Positions 1 to 11,867 of a stretch of 64,000 bases of DNA are shown piece after piece; the stretch's first letter is position 1; each line of letters begins with the position of its first letter. Position numbers and translations under genes: made by a program. This stretch comes from Mytilus edulis. Its lineage: Eukaryota > Mollusca > Bivalvia > Mytilida > Mytilidae. Location: assembly GCF_963676685.1 (NCBI RefSeq), contig NC_092346.1:50187062-50251061 (forward strand), given 5' to 3'. The notes beneath the pieces were generated by a model. It made no database searches. It was not told the DNA's origin and saw only the letters and a list, made by a program, of their open reading frames with translations.

Positions 1-1077
1 ATCCCGTCATCGTGTTTTTGTGCTATGGTTAATTTATGTATTCTTGTCTTTTATTTTTGTTAATATGATTTGTCTATATATAAAGGCAACAGTAGTATAC
101 CGCTGTTCGAAATTCATAAATCGATTGAGAAAAAAAACCAAATCCGGGTTACAAACTAAAACTGTGGGAAACATCAAATACAAGAGAACTACGAGACAAC
201 AGATTCACAACAATAAAATGTAACACACACAGAAATGCGTTTTTGTGTAACATATTTGTTTGTTTTATAGGGATGAAGACTTATAACACAATGTTGACAG
301 CTATTCAGCTGTTCCTGTATTTTAGACATTTCTTCCTATAATGTCCGTTAGTTTTGTTCACACATTGTTGTCAATAAAAGAAATTTAAAATTAACTGTCA
401 TAGAAGTGAGAATTTTTAGCAAGTAAGGAATATGACCGTTGCTATCCATTCGTTTGATGTATTTGAATACTTGGTTTTGCGATTTTAGTTAGGGAGTTTC
501 CGCTTGGAATTTTAGTTCGGTATATCTGTTGTTCTACTTTTTGCATGATGCGATTTCATTAGGCTGAACTGGTCATTTTCACTTGATCTTGACCTTATTT
601 TCAAATTTTAAGTTAAAGTTTGTGCATGATTAAAGCTATGATTCAATATTAAATATGATATTTAAACAGTATGTGTTATGAAGATGAGTTGTTTGACATA
701 ATTCGTATTTTCTTATCAAAATTGATATGCGAATTGTTGTAAGAAGTATAGATCTACGTCTTCCACTTCTTTTGCTTCATTGATCATCTTCCAATTGTCA
801 ATCTATTCATAAATGGTAAAAAAAAAACCAAAGGAATTATGTCAAGCAGCTCATACCTGTTTGATTTTAATCGATTGTTTCCTATTCCCTATTAATACAT
901 TTTAGGGAGTCGATTGTCATGGCGGATATGAAATCCTCAAAATATATTTACATTTTATATTTCAGATTAAAAATCTTAGACACAGTCATATACACATTTG
1001 AATTACTATCAATAACATGTAGTGCTTATCTTGGTAAATATGTATGACTAAACGATAGATAAATCATACCTCAAAGA
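1..1077. other. Upstream flank of gene A
   Basis: Holds a repeat copy (87-240), part of another mussel-type repeat (about 400-520) and AT-rich unique DNA. No coding exon and no end of a preceding vWA-ShKT gene was seen. Confidence 0.6.
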
Positions 1078-1144
1078 ATGGCCGAAGGGATCATGGTTTT
1101 GATATTTATCCATGCGCTCATACTTTTACACACAACCGAAGCAG
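1078..1144 (+). CDS. Gene A exon 1: start codon and signal peptide
   Basis: Encodes MAEGIMVLIFIHALILLHTT followed by Glu-Ala, a short N-terminus and hydrophobic core typical of a secretory signal. It ends GCAG|GTAAGA, leaving one base of the next codon (phase 1). Confidence 0.8.
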
Positions 1145-1440
1145 GTAAGATTTATTTCACTACTTAAGTTATTGTCATCAAAATATTTGTTAAATGTAGG
1201 GTTCCTAAACATTGACCAAAGTCGTGCAGTTTGGATGAAATAGAAACTACAAAAAGTAACTTATTACTTTGTTCTTATGTTGTTATCTTGGTATGCAGTA
1301 TTATTTGAAATGGCACACCATATTTCAATACAGATTTTTTGGCCCTACCTCTACTTCATGATTTATTGACTTTGTAACTTTAGCTTAGTTTAAGATGTGA
1401 ACGTTAGTGATAAGATCATGGTACGTAATGCGCTTTAATG

Positions 1441-1475
<35 letters not shown>

Positions 1476-4400
1476 CGATTTAATGAATTAAAGTATATAT
1501 AGCACTTCATATAAAACATAATTATATTTTCACTTTAAATTTCAGCCACTACGTACAGGACATCGGAAACAAGAGACGCAAGTATGATTTGTTCTGTTTA
1601 TTTGGTATGCATTTGTATCAACATTGGCTTATATCATATCCATGGAAATTAAATCGCTCAGGCTACTTATTCATGTTTCATTGGTTCATCGATTTTACTG
1701 AAAACGTTTGCTTAGCTTACATGCATGTTAAAGTAAGGGAAACCACTTATGTTTAGTGAATACATTTGGTTAACAAAGACATAAGCAATTACAGCTTTCA
1801 TATCCATAGAGACTAACTGGTCGTACACATTTGGTCATGGTTTGTTGACTTTAAGGGTGTCAAAAGTTTGCATGTTTTAAGTTTTGACATTTTCATTCCA
1901 ATATTTGCGTTATACTATGGGAGGGAATTATTTCCTTGTCAACAGTTCCTGAATACTAGCACTAGATATGAATCTGAAAGAACCATACAGAAATACTTTG
2001 ATACTCTTTATTTGCTATATATGATTGTGTTATGTTTGCTTCAACTACTTTTTTTTGTCAGAGATACATTCATTTGGAGAGCCATGTCTTAAATTTAGCT
2101 CATTGCCTTAAAACATAATATAGTATATGAGGGATGAATGATACCAGAGGGACATTCAAACTCATTGAAAGTCGAAAATAAACCGACAACGCCATGGCTT
2201 CAAAAGGAAAAAGACAAAAAGACAAACAATTGTACACAAAACATAACACCATTACCAAAAGGTTCAGCAACACGAACCCCACCAAAACTTGGGTCTGTTC
2301 TCAGGTAAACAAAACATATGTTAAGCGCTTTATAAAAACATATAGCGCTTTAATGAAACAAAACATATATAGCTCTTTAATGAAACAAAACATATATAGA
2401 GCTTTATTGAAACAAAACATGTATAGTGATTTAATGAAACAAAGCATAAATAACGCTTTGATATAAAACATAATATATATAGCGCTTTATTGAAACGAAA
2501 CATATATAGAGCTTAAATAAGACATAACATATATATAGTGCTTTAATGAAACAAATCATATAAAGCGATTTAATGAAACAGAACATATATAGCGCTTTAA
2601 TGAAACAAAACTTAGAGCGCTTTTATTAAACAAAACAAAAATAGCGCTTTAATGAAACAAAACATATATAGCACTATAAAACATATCCAACAATAGATAC
2701 AATTGGTTTTTTTTTTTACCAATTGATTTTTCCAGAAAACAATCTAAATGTTAAAGTTTATTACATATAGAGTCTACCACTGTATCGAGTGTGATACCAC
2801 CGTATCGAGAACAATACGATATTTACCCACTCGAGAGCGTTAAAATGTCAAATCAAAAAACGCTAGACCCACCGACTGTTTTTAATATTTAAAATTTAAC
2901 CGTCGAGAGTTGATATATCGTTTTACACAAAATGGAGTGATGAATTCTGTTTCTCTAATCATTTTTTAACAATATGCATACAGATTAATCCTTCCTTTCA
3001 AATAATCATTCAATTTGTTCTTTCTATGTGACTTCATCAGGTAAGTCATATGTTTGCCTTTTTTTAAGACGTCATCATAGACAATTCAGAGAAAAGCAGG
3101 AAAACTTGACGTCATTATTTATTTTGACCAATGAAGAACTGAGATCAAACGAACCACATGTTGATTGAATAGAATTAATCAACAGTTCAAAGAAAAGGAT
3201 AGATCGTGAAGAACTTTTCGTTGCTTCGTTTCAGTCCTATTTATTCATCATGTTTCAAAGATAGAAATTATTCGTAGATATGCATTCATTTGTTGAGTCA
3301 TTTTGTTCAATTAAGATCATTGCCCAAAAACATGAGTCAATGGATATTGCTTACAAAACAAATGAAAATATTTTCATTTTATTTTCAGCCACCTTTCCAA
3401 CAACAGAAATTAACGGAGAAACACGTATGTTTTTGTTTATCTTTACAACAGAAATGTATGAAAAGGCAATTTAAATGTATAATATCATTACAATAAATTG
3501 CGTAAATTATTTATTAACACTTACGTACACATACCCAGTTTAGGTCAATATATACATTATGAAGAACAACACCTTATTTATCCTCGGAAATTTTGTTTAA
3601 GGTTTTCTATACCGTGACAGCCATGTTTTAATAGTTTAGCATATTTACATGAACTAATGAATAATGAATTTGTTAATGTCATAAAGAGGCTGGAAATGAG
3701 ACACATACAAACTTATGGTATGGAGCATGGTCAACGACTTTCACTTAATGTGTGAATCAACGTTTTATCTGCAACTCCTATTTTTTTCTGGACCGAAGCA
3801 GTTTTTAAAAAAAACCATGCTGATTACACGCATAACCAAACTCCATCTAATGGTGTTAAAGCAAATATGACATAAAGCAACACACATCAACTGCTTTCTG
3901 ATAATATCAGATTATTACATGGCATTTTTCATATCGCATGTATTATCAGTCCTAGTTTCAATATCAGCCCAAGAGCCGCATGGCTGGAGGGCTGATATTG
4001 ACCGAGGACTGATAATACATGCGATATGAAAAATAACATGTTATGATCTTTTTATCATATGCTTCAACAATGGAGAAAAATAACAGATTCATATATTGAT
4101 CCTTTTACGTGGTTCCCAAATAGAAGTTCAAAGAGTGAAAAATTCATGGACATCGGATCCCAAATTTTAGTACATTCGATATGAAGTCTTTCTATCATAT
4201 GCCTCAACAGAGAAGAAAAATATTTTAATATGGACGAATCGACAAAAATATACATAATGAACACTGTTTGGAAAAGTTAACTTTAAGTTTGAATTGTAGT
4301 TTTGTACACTACTTTGTAATGTTTTCACTGAAAACGTAGCATTGATGTGTATTTTCCGGAATTTGCCGAGTATTAATTTACCGGAATTCCATGCGATAAC

Positions 4401-7400
4401 GTTACGGAAAGGCATGTGATAACAATCGAAGCATGTCAGCCCGCTAAGCACCAATTCGAAAAATATGGAATTTACGTTAATCTAATGCAATTATCTAACA
4501 GTAAAAATCATATGTTATTTAGTCTAAGTATATGATAATATTTCTTATTTCCGCAATGACAGTATGGCTTCCATATGCTCATGTTTTTTGAAAAATCTCA
4601 TACAAATCCATGACTAGCTACTTTAGATCTTTATTTTGTTTGTACATAGACAAACGAACGCGTATTTGGCGTATTAAATAATAAGCCCAGTACCTTTCAT
4701 AAATATTGTGTTGAACTGATATCAATATTTGCCTTTTAAATGGTAAATGAAATGAATTCATCAGAGTTTTTATTTCTCATTTATAATTTCCATTTGAAAT
4801 TCCTTTATATCCTTGTCATTATTTTATATTTGGTAAAAAGTATTTGTGCAGAATGAATATACATTGCAGCTTCCTCTTATTATATTTTTTTAACTTCCAG
4901 CCTTAATTAACATAGCATCAAGTACCTCAACAGTCTTGCCTAGTAAGTGTTTTTAAGCATATTACAAAAAAGGGAATCTTATTATTTCACATTAGTGTTG
5001 TAAACATCGTCACATTTGTAGTTTCACAAATAGAAAAAAATACAAATAAAAGGTGATAAAAAACATGTCGACATAATTTGAAAATCTGCTTAATTATTTC
5101 ACATATTAACAAATTGAGTTGTAAACTTAAGAAATAATTCATGGGGGCTTGAATATATCGTGATTTTACCACGGGTTGGCCCTTTATGACAAATATTTTA
5201 CCCCTGAGCGATAGCGAGGGGTAAAATATCGGCATAAAGGGACAACCCGTGGTAAAATCTAGATATATTCAAGCCCCCATGAATTATTTCGATTCTGATA
5301 GGACACATACGGCAATTCTTTTGGAACGAAGCGCTCTAGGTGTAGGCAAATATTTGCCGTTCCCATAAATAAACGCACTAATAAACTAGCGTAAAAGAAC
5401 GGAGCAAACTGCATTAGTGACATGCTTAAACTATTTAAAATAATGTATTTAGACAGTTTTGGATGAATTTGAATGATAATTTATTTATATGTCTTATATG
5501 ATGTACAATAAAGGGCTTTTGCCACATTTTAGCATCATTTGTGTATGTTTCCTTGTGATGATTTTCGGATTCACAAGCGTGTATTTTCCCGTAAAATGCT
5601 TACATTCTAACGTCATTGTTCTATGACGTCGGGTATCTCATTCATAAAAAAGCATATGACGTGGGAGTACAATCGGAACAGCACTGGCAATATATTCATA
5701 TTTTACCACGGGTGTGTACTCAAAGCGTTTGAAGGACGTCATGTTAGAATAAGAAATAGATCATGAATATGATAACTTGTATGTTAACTGATGTCACAGA
5801 TGAAGCATGAACTTCCATATGTCAAAGACCTTATTTTTTTTTAACTTAATTTAAGATAAACATTGCCAAATTTTATATGAGTAAATGTAATCGGTCAAAA
5901 ACGACAGAAAACATCATGATCTATGGGTAAAGACCCACAGACAATTAACCGTATAACATTAGAGTTGAAACCCAAAAACCGAGCTAATGTCAGGGCTCTC
6001 CGTTGGTCCCCATATCACTAAGTCATTTTGTGGATGATTTTAAAAACTAAAAGTTGGAAGAACATCAAATGTTCGAATCGAAATTTTGATGCGCTATAAT
6101 ACTAAGGATTGGAAACAACTGTTCTTATATTGTTTGAAAAAATAATATGATTAAACCGTTAACCGTAGTTAATATTGAAAATTATCACAGTGGACAAGAG
6201 TTTACGATATTGTAGTACAAATTTCAAAGTGATTTTATGTGTTTATATGATTATTTTTCTAATAATCATTTGAATATTACAGAGTGCCATGACAAAATAG
6301 ATTTAGTTTTCATGATTGATGCCTCCGGATCTGTTGGATCTGCCAATTTTAGAAAAATGAAGAGTTTCGTTTCGAATTCCGTCTCCCACTTTACAATTGG
6401 ACCTAACGATGCACGAGTTGGAGCTATTACATTTTCTTCTCAACCTCATTTTCAATTTGCATTAAACAAGTACACAGATAAGAGTTCTCTGAGCAATGCC
6501 ATTCAGAAAATCCCCTATCAGTCAGGTGGTACAAACACTGATATAGCACTGACTTATGTTGAGAAAAACACTTTCACCGCTGCTTCTGGGGACAGAATTG
6601 ATGCTCGAGACATTCTAGTGATTATTACTGATGGTAAATCGTCACACCCTCCGCAAACTGCTTTAGAGGCAAATCGACTTAAACAAAGGAACGTTGAGAT
6701 CATTGTAGTTGGAATTGGTCATGCAGACAAAGCTGAACTAAACAAGATGGCTTCAGATCCAGCCTATGTTTTGTATGCTACTGATTTTGACTCGTTGAGT
6801 CATATATATGACGCAATACATTCAATCGCCTGTAATTTAGGTAAGTTTTTTTAGGTCATTTTTTGTAAAACTTTATTAGAACATTTTCGACTTGTAATAA
6901 CAGTGAAAGTATATCTTACAGTTGCCGCAAGAAAAGAATGCTTTGAATGTGTATTACTATGATAGAAGATTAGGTTCTTATATACCATCCCATTGTTAAG
7001 ATACTTGTGCTTCAACCACAGATTAACCCAACGAAGAATTGCATTAATCATTTATACCTATTTGACGAGGATTCCGGGGGCGACGGACACTGATGTTGTC
7101 ACAGTCACGCCCCAATATCTTCTGGTATTTGAATCTAAAATATTGTTTTTCTTGGGACAACTTTTATCAAAATGTTCTACTTCGACATGAGAAGTCAATC
7201 CGAAATATTTTCCATATCTATTCTTATTTCGAGGACATAGTTATTTAACAAATAACTTGATGTATCCCATCGTTGCGTAATGTTAGTTTTATTTTATACA
7301 AAACGAAATTATAGATCTCTGTCTGTCAAATTATCTAAATATTGACATTACTCGCATCCGTTTTGATCTATATTCCGAAATATCGACATCAAGCAAAGAT

Positions 7401-10400
7401 TCCCTCTCAAACAGTCGATAAGATTTCGAACTTGCAATTACTAGCATGTGTTATCTTTCCTTCTGTGTTGAAGGCATGTGCATCTCTGTAACGTTGTGAC
7501 ATGCAAGACAACAATTTAACTGAAATGATTTTTACACTTAGAAGTCCGAAGGAAATGAAATATTGACATGTAAAACATGTTCGAAAAATGTAAGTCATGA
7601 TCTTAATTACAATACGATTTTTTTCTCGAAAATAATACACATGCATTTTGTCTCCAGACCTTTTTGATCAATTTCGTAATTTCAGTTTCTCAAATGATGT
7701 ACTTCTCTGATTTTAAAAAAGTGAACGATTTACTAAAGATATAGCATTATTCATTCGGCATTTCTATTTATCACAAATGCCATAAATATCTGCATGTTTT
7801 TGTTCTAAAATTTTAATACAATTTTGAGCACAATTCCATCAGGCCTAATTTATATCTGTACTTATCTATTAATCTTTGAAGTTTTTACAACACAAACACC
7901 GCCAACGACAACAGCATCAACAACAACATGTAAGTTATAAATTGATTAGATTTTTTTTTTCGAATCATGACCAACATGACGGATGTCACTCCACTTGTAG
8001 AGCGCGGTCTACCTTTTCTTTCTTAGAACCTGCAACCACTTTCGGTATATGTGTTTGGTTTGGTGCTTGTTGCCCAATCTTTATTTTTATGTATCGTGTG
8101 GTGGATTTATTTGTCGTTTTGTCGTCTTTTGTTGTCTGTTATGGAGTTGTTAGTACCTCTTCGACTCATTGGTTTTAATGCATGCTTAGTTTCGTAAACA
8201 TAAAAAATGAAATCAAACTATTTCGTCAAAATAGTCATAAACACTTCAACAGTTATAAAATCGAAACATAAAGGGTCCATTCATTACCAAAAAAAGAAGG
8301 ACCATCGCTCTCTTCTACAGAAATACAAACAAACCTAAAGTTTATTTTTTGTTAAATTTTTAAATCTAAATGTTCTGATGTTCATCATACGCTGTCTCGT
8401 TGCATACAACTGCCTCAAAATTGAGTCTGCCTGTATGGTTATAAAATCAATATTTCTGCCTTAAATCTTATAAGGTATGGTGGAGTTTTTCTTCCCCCAG
8501 TGTATCACAAGCCCAATTCAAACGTCACTATTGAGTCTTTTGAAGAATAAACGCGCATCCGGTGTAATTACAAAATTTCAATCCTTTTCACATGCTTTTC
8601 TGTATCGCCGTCATGAGCTGATTGACCATTATTACAAAAGTGTGTCAGAAATAATATCTGATACTCTTCTTCAGTCATAATAACCTTCCATCATTACCGA
8701 ACTGAACAAAACAAATAACACGACGGGTGCCATATACGGTGCAGAAAATGCTTACCCTTCCGGAGCACCTGATTTCACTCCCGATTTTGAGTGGAGTTTG
8801 TGTTGTTTCTTATTTATTATTTATATCTGTTGATGTAAATGTCTTTTGGATTTGTGAGTCTTTGTTTACTCCTTGGTTTTGATTGTTATTGTCTTCTGTA
8901 TTGTTAAAAAATATTGTATTTCAGTATTGACGCCACCGTTCATTCCAGCAGGTAAGTACATAGTTTTATTTGAATTCTAACTAATCATTTGTCCACCGCA
9001 ATTCAATATTAAGAGTTTTACGAGCACAAAAGAAGAGAAAATAGAGAACAACTATTAAGAAAAGCGAATAATGTTCGAAAGGTAAGGAGTTGAAAAAAGA
9101 CTAAAAGAACAACGAGAAACAAGTTTCATAAAAATTAAAGATGAAACAGAAATGAAAACATCATCCTTACTCAACTCTCAAAGAAGGAACCGATGTTTTC
9201 TAAATGCAATCCGAGATGCTACCTCATAGACAATACACACATAAAATGCTGATCATGAATTGTATACACCATAAAGATTTAGCCCTTTATTGAATTTCTT
9301 TGTATTTATAAATGGTTTGATACTCAATTCACAGTCAATTTTGGTAGAACATTCACAAAACCTTATTCATAGTATGATTGCATTTCTTAAATTTTGAATT
9401 AATACTTCTGTAGTATATGTTATTATATATAAATCGAGAAATAACAGTCCATAACACTACAAAGAAATCATTCTGCTAGAACTATTACTTGCTTTTGAAT
9501 TCCGTTAAAGTGAGACTAGTCTTATATTTGCAAGCCAAACCAATTTTTTATAACCATACATACAATGATTATCCATTTGTGTAGAATGATACGATATAAA
9601 ATAATTTTTTTTTTTTAAATATTCTCATGTCTTTTTATCAATCCAGGTAAACACAATTTACTTAAAATAGATAAACTAATTATAAATAAAAAATATCATC
9701 CAGTAAATTTTTGAATCATAAGACAACCTTATAAATCTTTTATTCGTGCATATATAATAAATTTTCTATCATGTTCTTCACACAGGCCCTTGCATTGACG
9801 AAATTGCAAACTGTAACCAATATGGGGTAACAATTTGTCACGGAGCTTACAAGCCATGGGCATCGGCAAACTGTGCACATTACTGTGAATTCTGTCATGG
9901 TAAGTACAAATCAAACATCCAGTTTGCTCTTCAACTTCGTACTTTATACGGCCTTTTTAACTTTTTTTTAAGATTCCAGCGTCACCTATGAGTCTTTTGA
10001 AGACGAAACGCGCGTCTAGCGCAAATATAAAATTCCAATCCTGGTATATATGGTGAATTTATTTACTCACATTTTCATTGATTTTATCATTTTCGCTCAA
10101 TAGAAAAGAGACAGACTGAAATAATAAAGTAAATATTATACAGACAACAAACAAAGATAAAATTAATATTAAAATCAAAATTAAAGTACAAATCCAAATA
10201 ACCAACACCAACTGAGTAAAACAGGAAAGATAATAATCTTTTCGTTTAGTATTGGAAGAAAGAAAAAGTCATGTTTTGATTGTATTTAAGCATCTTTCTT
10301 GTATAAAGAAACTTTGCTCCATAGAAATGAGTATTTACATCGGAAAATTTAAATCATTGTAAAAAAAAAACAAAAAAAAAAAACAGGCACCATTGTTATA

Positions 10401-11867
10401 CATAACAAAACGTAAAATACCTACCTGATATCTGGATTGGGTTAATTTTAAAGGTACTTAGAACACTATCGTTTAGTATTGATGTCTGATATTACTAGTG
10501 GTTCGTTATGGTCAATGCTTTGGCACTTGATATTGGACATGATTTCAAGATATTTAGATGGATGATGCCTGCTTAACAAGAAAATTATGTTTATCCTGTC
10601 AATGCAACAGTCATTCTTAGAATTCTTTCAAATTTGATTAGATTGGTTCTCATGTTTCAAATTTTACCTTCAAATTTTTGATTATTCAAATAACAGTAAT
10701 TTTTACAGATTTTTTAATTATGTGTTAAAGATGAAATTGCAACCATCATGACCTACATTATTGTAATTATCAACTTCTACTGGTATCAATTTGTAATATT
10801 TCCGAAGTGGAAGTTTTGTTTTCTGGTCTGACAAAAACCAACAAATCATTCCAAAAAATCTTTACAAAAGGATTTTTACGCGACATTGAACATGAGTCAT
10901 AGCAATCATTTATTGGTTCAAAATAAAATTATCATACTTTAATGAAAACTTTTCTAGATGATGTTTATTTCATCAATGATAATTTTGGTGTTCATGAAAG
11001 AAGTTTTCTTTAATTTTAGCTGGAAGGTTGTGGTTTGGCGAAATGAAATATTAAAAAAACCCACATACAGTATGAATTTTTTTAATGGAACGGATGAGAT
11101 GTACCTTTGACCCCAATGCCTTTAACTTTTGATTCAAACTTCAAGTCAAATTCACGAATTGTTATCATTCAAATCTTTTTTACTGCTACTTGCAACTTTT
11201 TACAGGAATACTGTAGCAGTGATCTTTTTAATCCTGTTTTAATCTTTAAAGGCAACAGTAGTATACCGCTGTTCGAAATTCATAAATCGATTGAGAAAAA
11301 AAACAAATCCGGATTACAAACTAAAACACCTCAAATATAAAAGGAGAACTACGACACGACAGAAACACAACACTAATATGTAACACATACAGAAACGAAC
11401 TATAATATAACAATGGCCATTTTCCTAACTTGGTACAGGACAACATTGCAGATTTTGAAGTTTGATATTTGTGATTGTTACTTGTCTCATGATTAAATGT
11501 CTGATGGTAATACTAGCAATTATGTTGTTCGTACAGGATTTAATCTTGTGAAATTCCTGTCGATTTCACTTTCATATAAATGTTTAGCTCTTTCTTAATT
11601 GTATAAGGTCAGCTAATTTTGAGAGAGTAATGCAAACTAAAAGATCATAATACCTTGTTGATTAGATATAGGAGGGTGTGGTATAAGTGTCAATGAGACA
11701 ACTCTCCATCCAAATCACTATTTATAAAAGCAGGTCAAGATACGGTCTTCAACACGGAGCCTAGGCTTACACCGAACATAATGTTATAATATGAAATGTT
11801 TCTTTATTGTTTTTCAGAGTCAGGTGGTGCCACTCTACCCACATTTGCACCTATCATTGGAAAGTAG
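1078..11867 (+). CDS. Gene A: secreted vWA-ShKT protein (9 coding exons, 325 aa)
   Basis: Predicted spliced gene joining 1078-1144, 1546-1581, 3389-3424, 4901-4942, 6283-6840, 7882-7929, 8925-8951, 9786-9899 and 11818-11867 (978 nt including stop). Layout: signal peptide 1-22, Ser/Thr-rich segment about 23-60, vWA domain about 61-246, Thr/Pro linker 247-271, ShKT domain 272-309, tail 310-325. The vWA domain keeps the MIDAS residues D73, S75 and S77, a GGTNT loop and an ITDG segment, and is closed by Cys at both ends. All eight introns are phase 1 with AG/GT borders. A secreted extracellular protein is expected; vWA domains usually bind proteins or matrix through a divalent metal, and ShKT is a disulfide-rich module. 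The specific function is not known. Transcript ends were not located; an AATAAA lies at about 11907. Confidence 0.85.
1446..1470. repeat. (AT)n microsatellite
   Basis: About 12 uninterrupted AT units in intron 1 of gene A. Confidence 0.9.
1546..1581 (+). CDS. Gene A exon 2: 36 nt Thr-rich mini-exon
   Basis: A TTTCAG acceptor and a GTATGA donor frame a phase 1-1 exon of 12 codons (ATTYRTSETRDA). It resembles exon 3 in length, in its CCACT/CCACC start and in composition, which suggests exon duplication. Confidence 0.65.
2322..2682. repeat. Minisatellite, ~27 bp unit
   Basis: About 13 imperfect copies of TAGCGCTTTAATGAAACAAA plus ACATATA. Spacing varies from 23 to 29 bp. In intron 2 of gene A. 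It yields a spurious repeated peptide in one frame. Confidence 0.88.
3389..3424 (+). CDS. Gene A exon 3: 36 nt Thr-rich mini-exon
   Basis: TTTTCAG acceptor, GTATGT donor, 36 nt, phase 1-1, encoding ATFPTTEINGET. Same length and similar sequence to exon 2. Confidence 0.65.
3924..4033. repeat. Short perfect-like palindrome
   Basis: Arms of about 46 bp (ATTTTTCATATCGCATGTAT and its complement) around an 18 bp centre. Could fold as a hairpin or be a tiny foldback element. Confidence 0.85.
4901..4942 (+). CDS. Gene A exon 4: 42 nt Ser/Thr-rich mini-exon
   Basis: CTTCCAG acceptor and GTAAGT donor, phase 1-1, 14 codons (ALINIASSTSTVLP). It extends the linker between signal peptide and vWA domain. 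Confidence 0.65.
5131..5290. repeat. Palindrome with ~73 bp arms
   Basis: Starts GAAATAATTCATGGGGGCTT and ends with the complement; the centre is near GAGCGATAGCGAG. Few mismatches. In intron 4 of gene A. Confidence 0.88.
6283..6840 (+). CDS. Gene A exon 5: complete vWA domain
   Basis: A single 558 nt exon carries the whole domain. It opens with a Cys in CHDKIDLVF, then the MIDAS motif DASGS, the GGTNT loop, an ITDG strand, VGIG, and closes at HSIAC. Acceptor ATTACAG, donor GTAAGT, phase 1-1. It is three bases shorter than the 561 nt vWA exons of the other three genes. Confidence 0.93.
7882..7929 (+). CDS. Gene A exon 6: Thr/Pro-rich linker
   Basis: 48 nt, phase 1-1, mainly ACA/ACG Thr codons (FTTQTPPTTTASTTT). 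Donor GTAAGT; the acceptor TTTGAAG has a weak pyrimidine tract. The matching exons in genes B and C start after a similar CAAG. Confidence 0.7.
8925..8951 (+). CDS. Gene A exon 7: 27 nt Pro-rich mini-exon
   Basis: TTTCAG acceptor and GTAAGT donor frame nine codons (LTPPFIPA plus split codon), phase 1-1. No counterpart was found in genes B, C or D. Confidence 0.6.
9786..9899 (+). CDS. Gene A exon 8: ShKT domain
   Basis: 114 nt, phase 1-1. Six cysteines are spaced C-x6-C-x7-C-x11-C-x3-C-x2-C, the ShKT-type pattern, with the shared KPWAS core. Acceptor CACAG, donor GTAAGT. Confidence 0.88.
11818..11867 (+). CDS. Gene A exon 9: C-terminal tail and stop
   Basis: After TTTTCAG it encodes ESGGATLPTFAPIIGK and TAG. 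The IIGK-stop ending is shared with the last exons of genes B and C (IIGK) and D (IVGK). Confidence 0.75.

Noticed and set aside
2194..2466. Open frame with repeated MKQNIY-like units
   Set aside because: It is the translation of the 27 bp minisatellite plus part of an interspersed repeat; unit lengths vary so the frame breaks, and it lies in an intron of gene A.
2322..2682. Regularly spaced repeats considered as a CRISPR array
   Set aside because: Repeat units abut without unique spacers, and the genome is eukaryotic.
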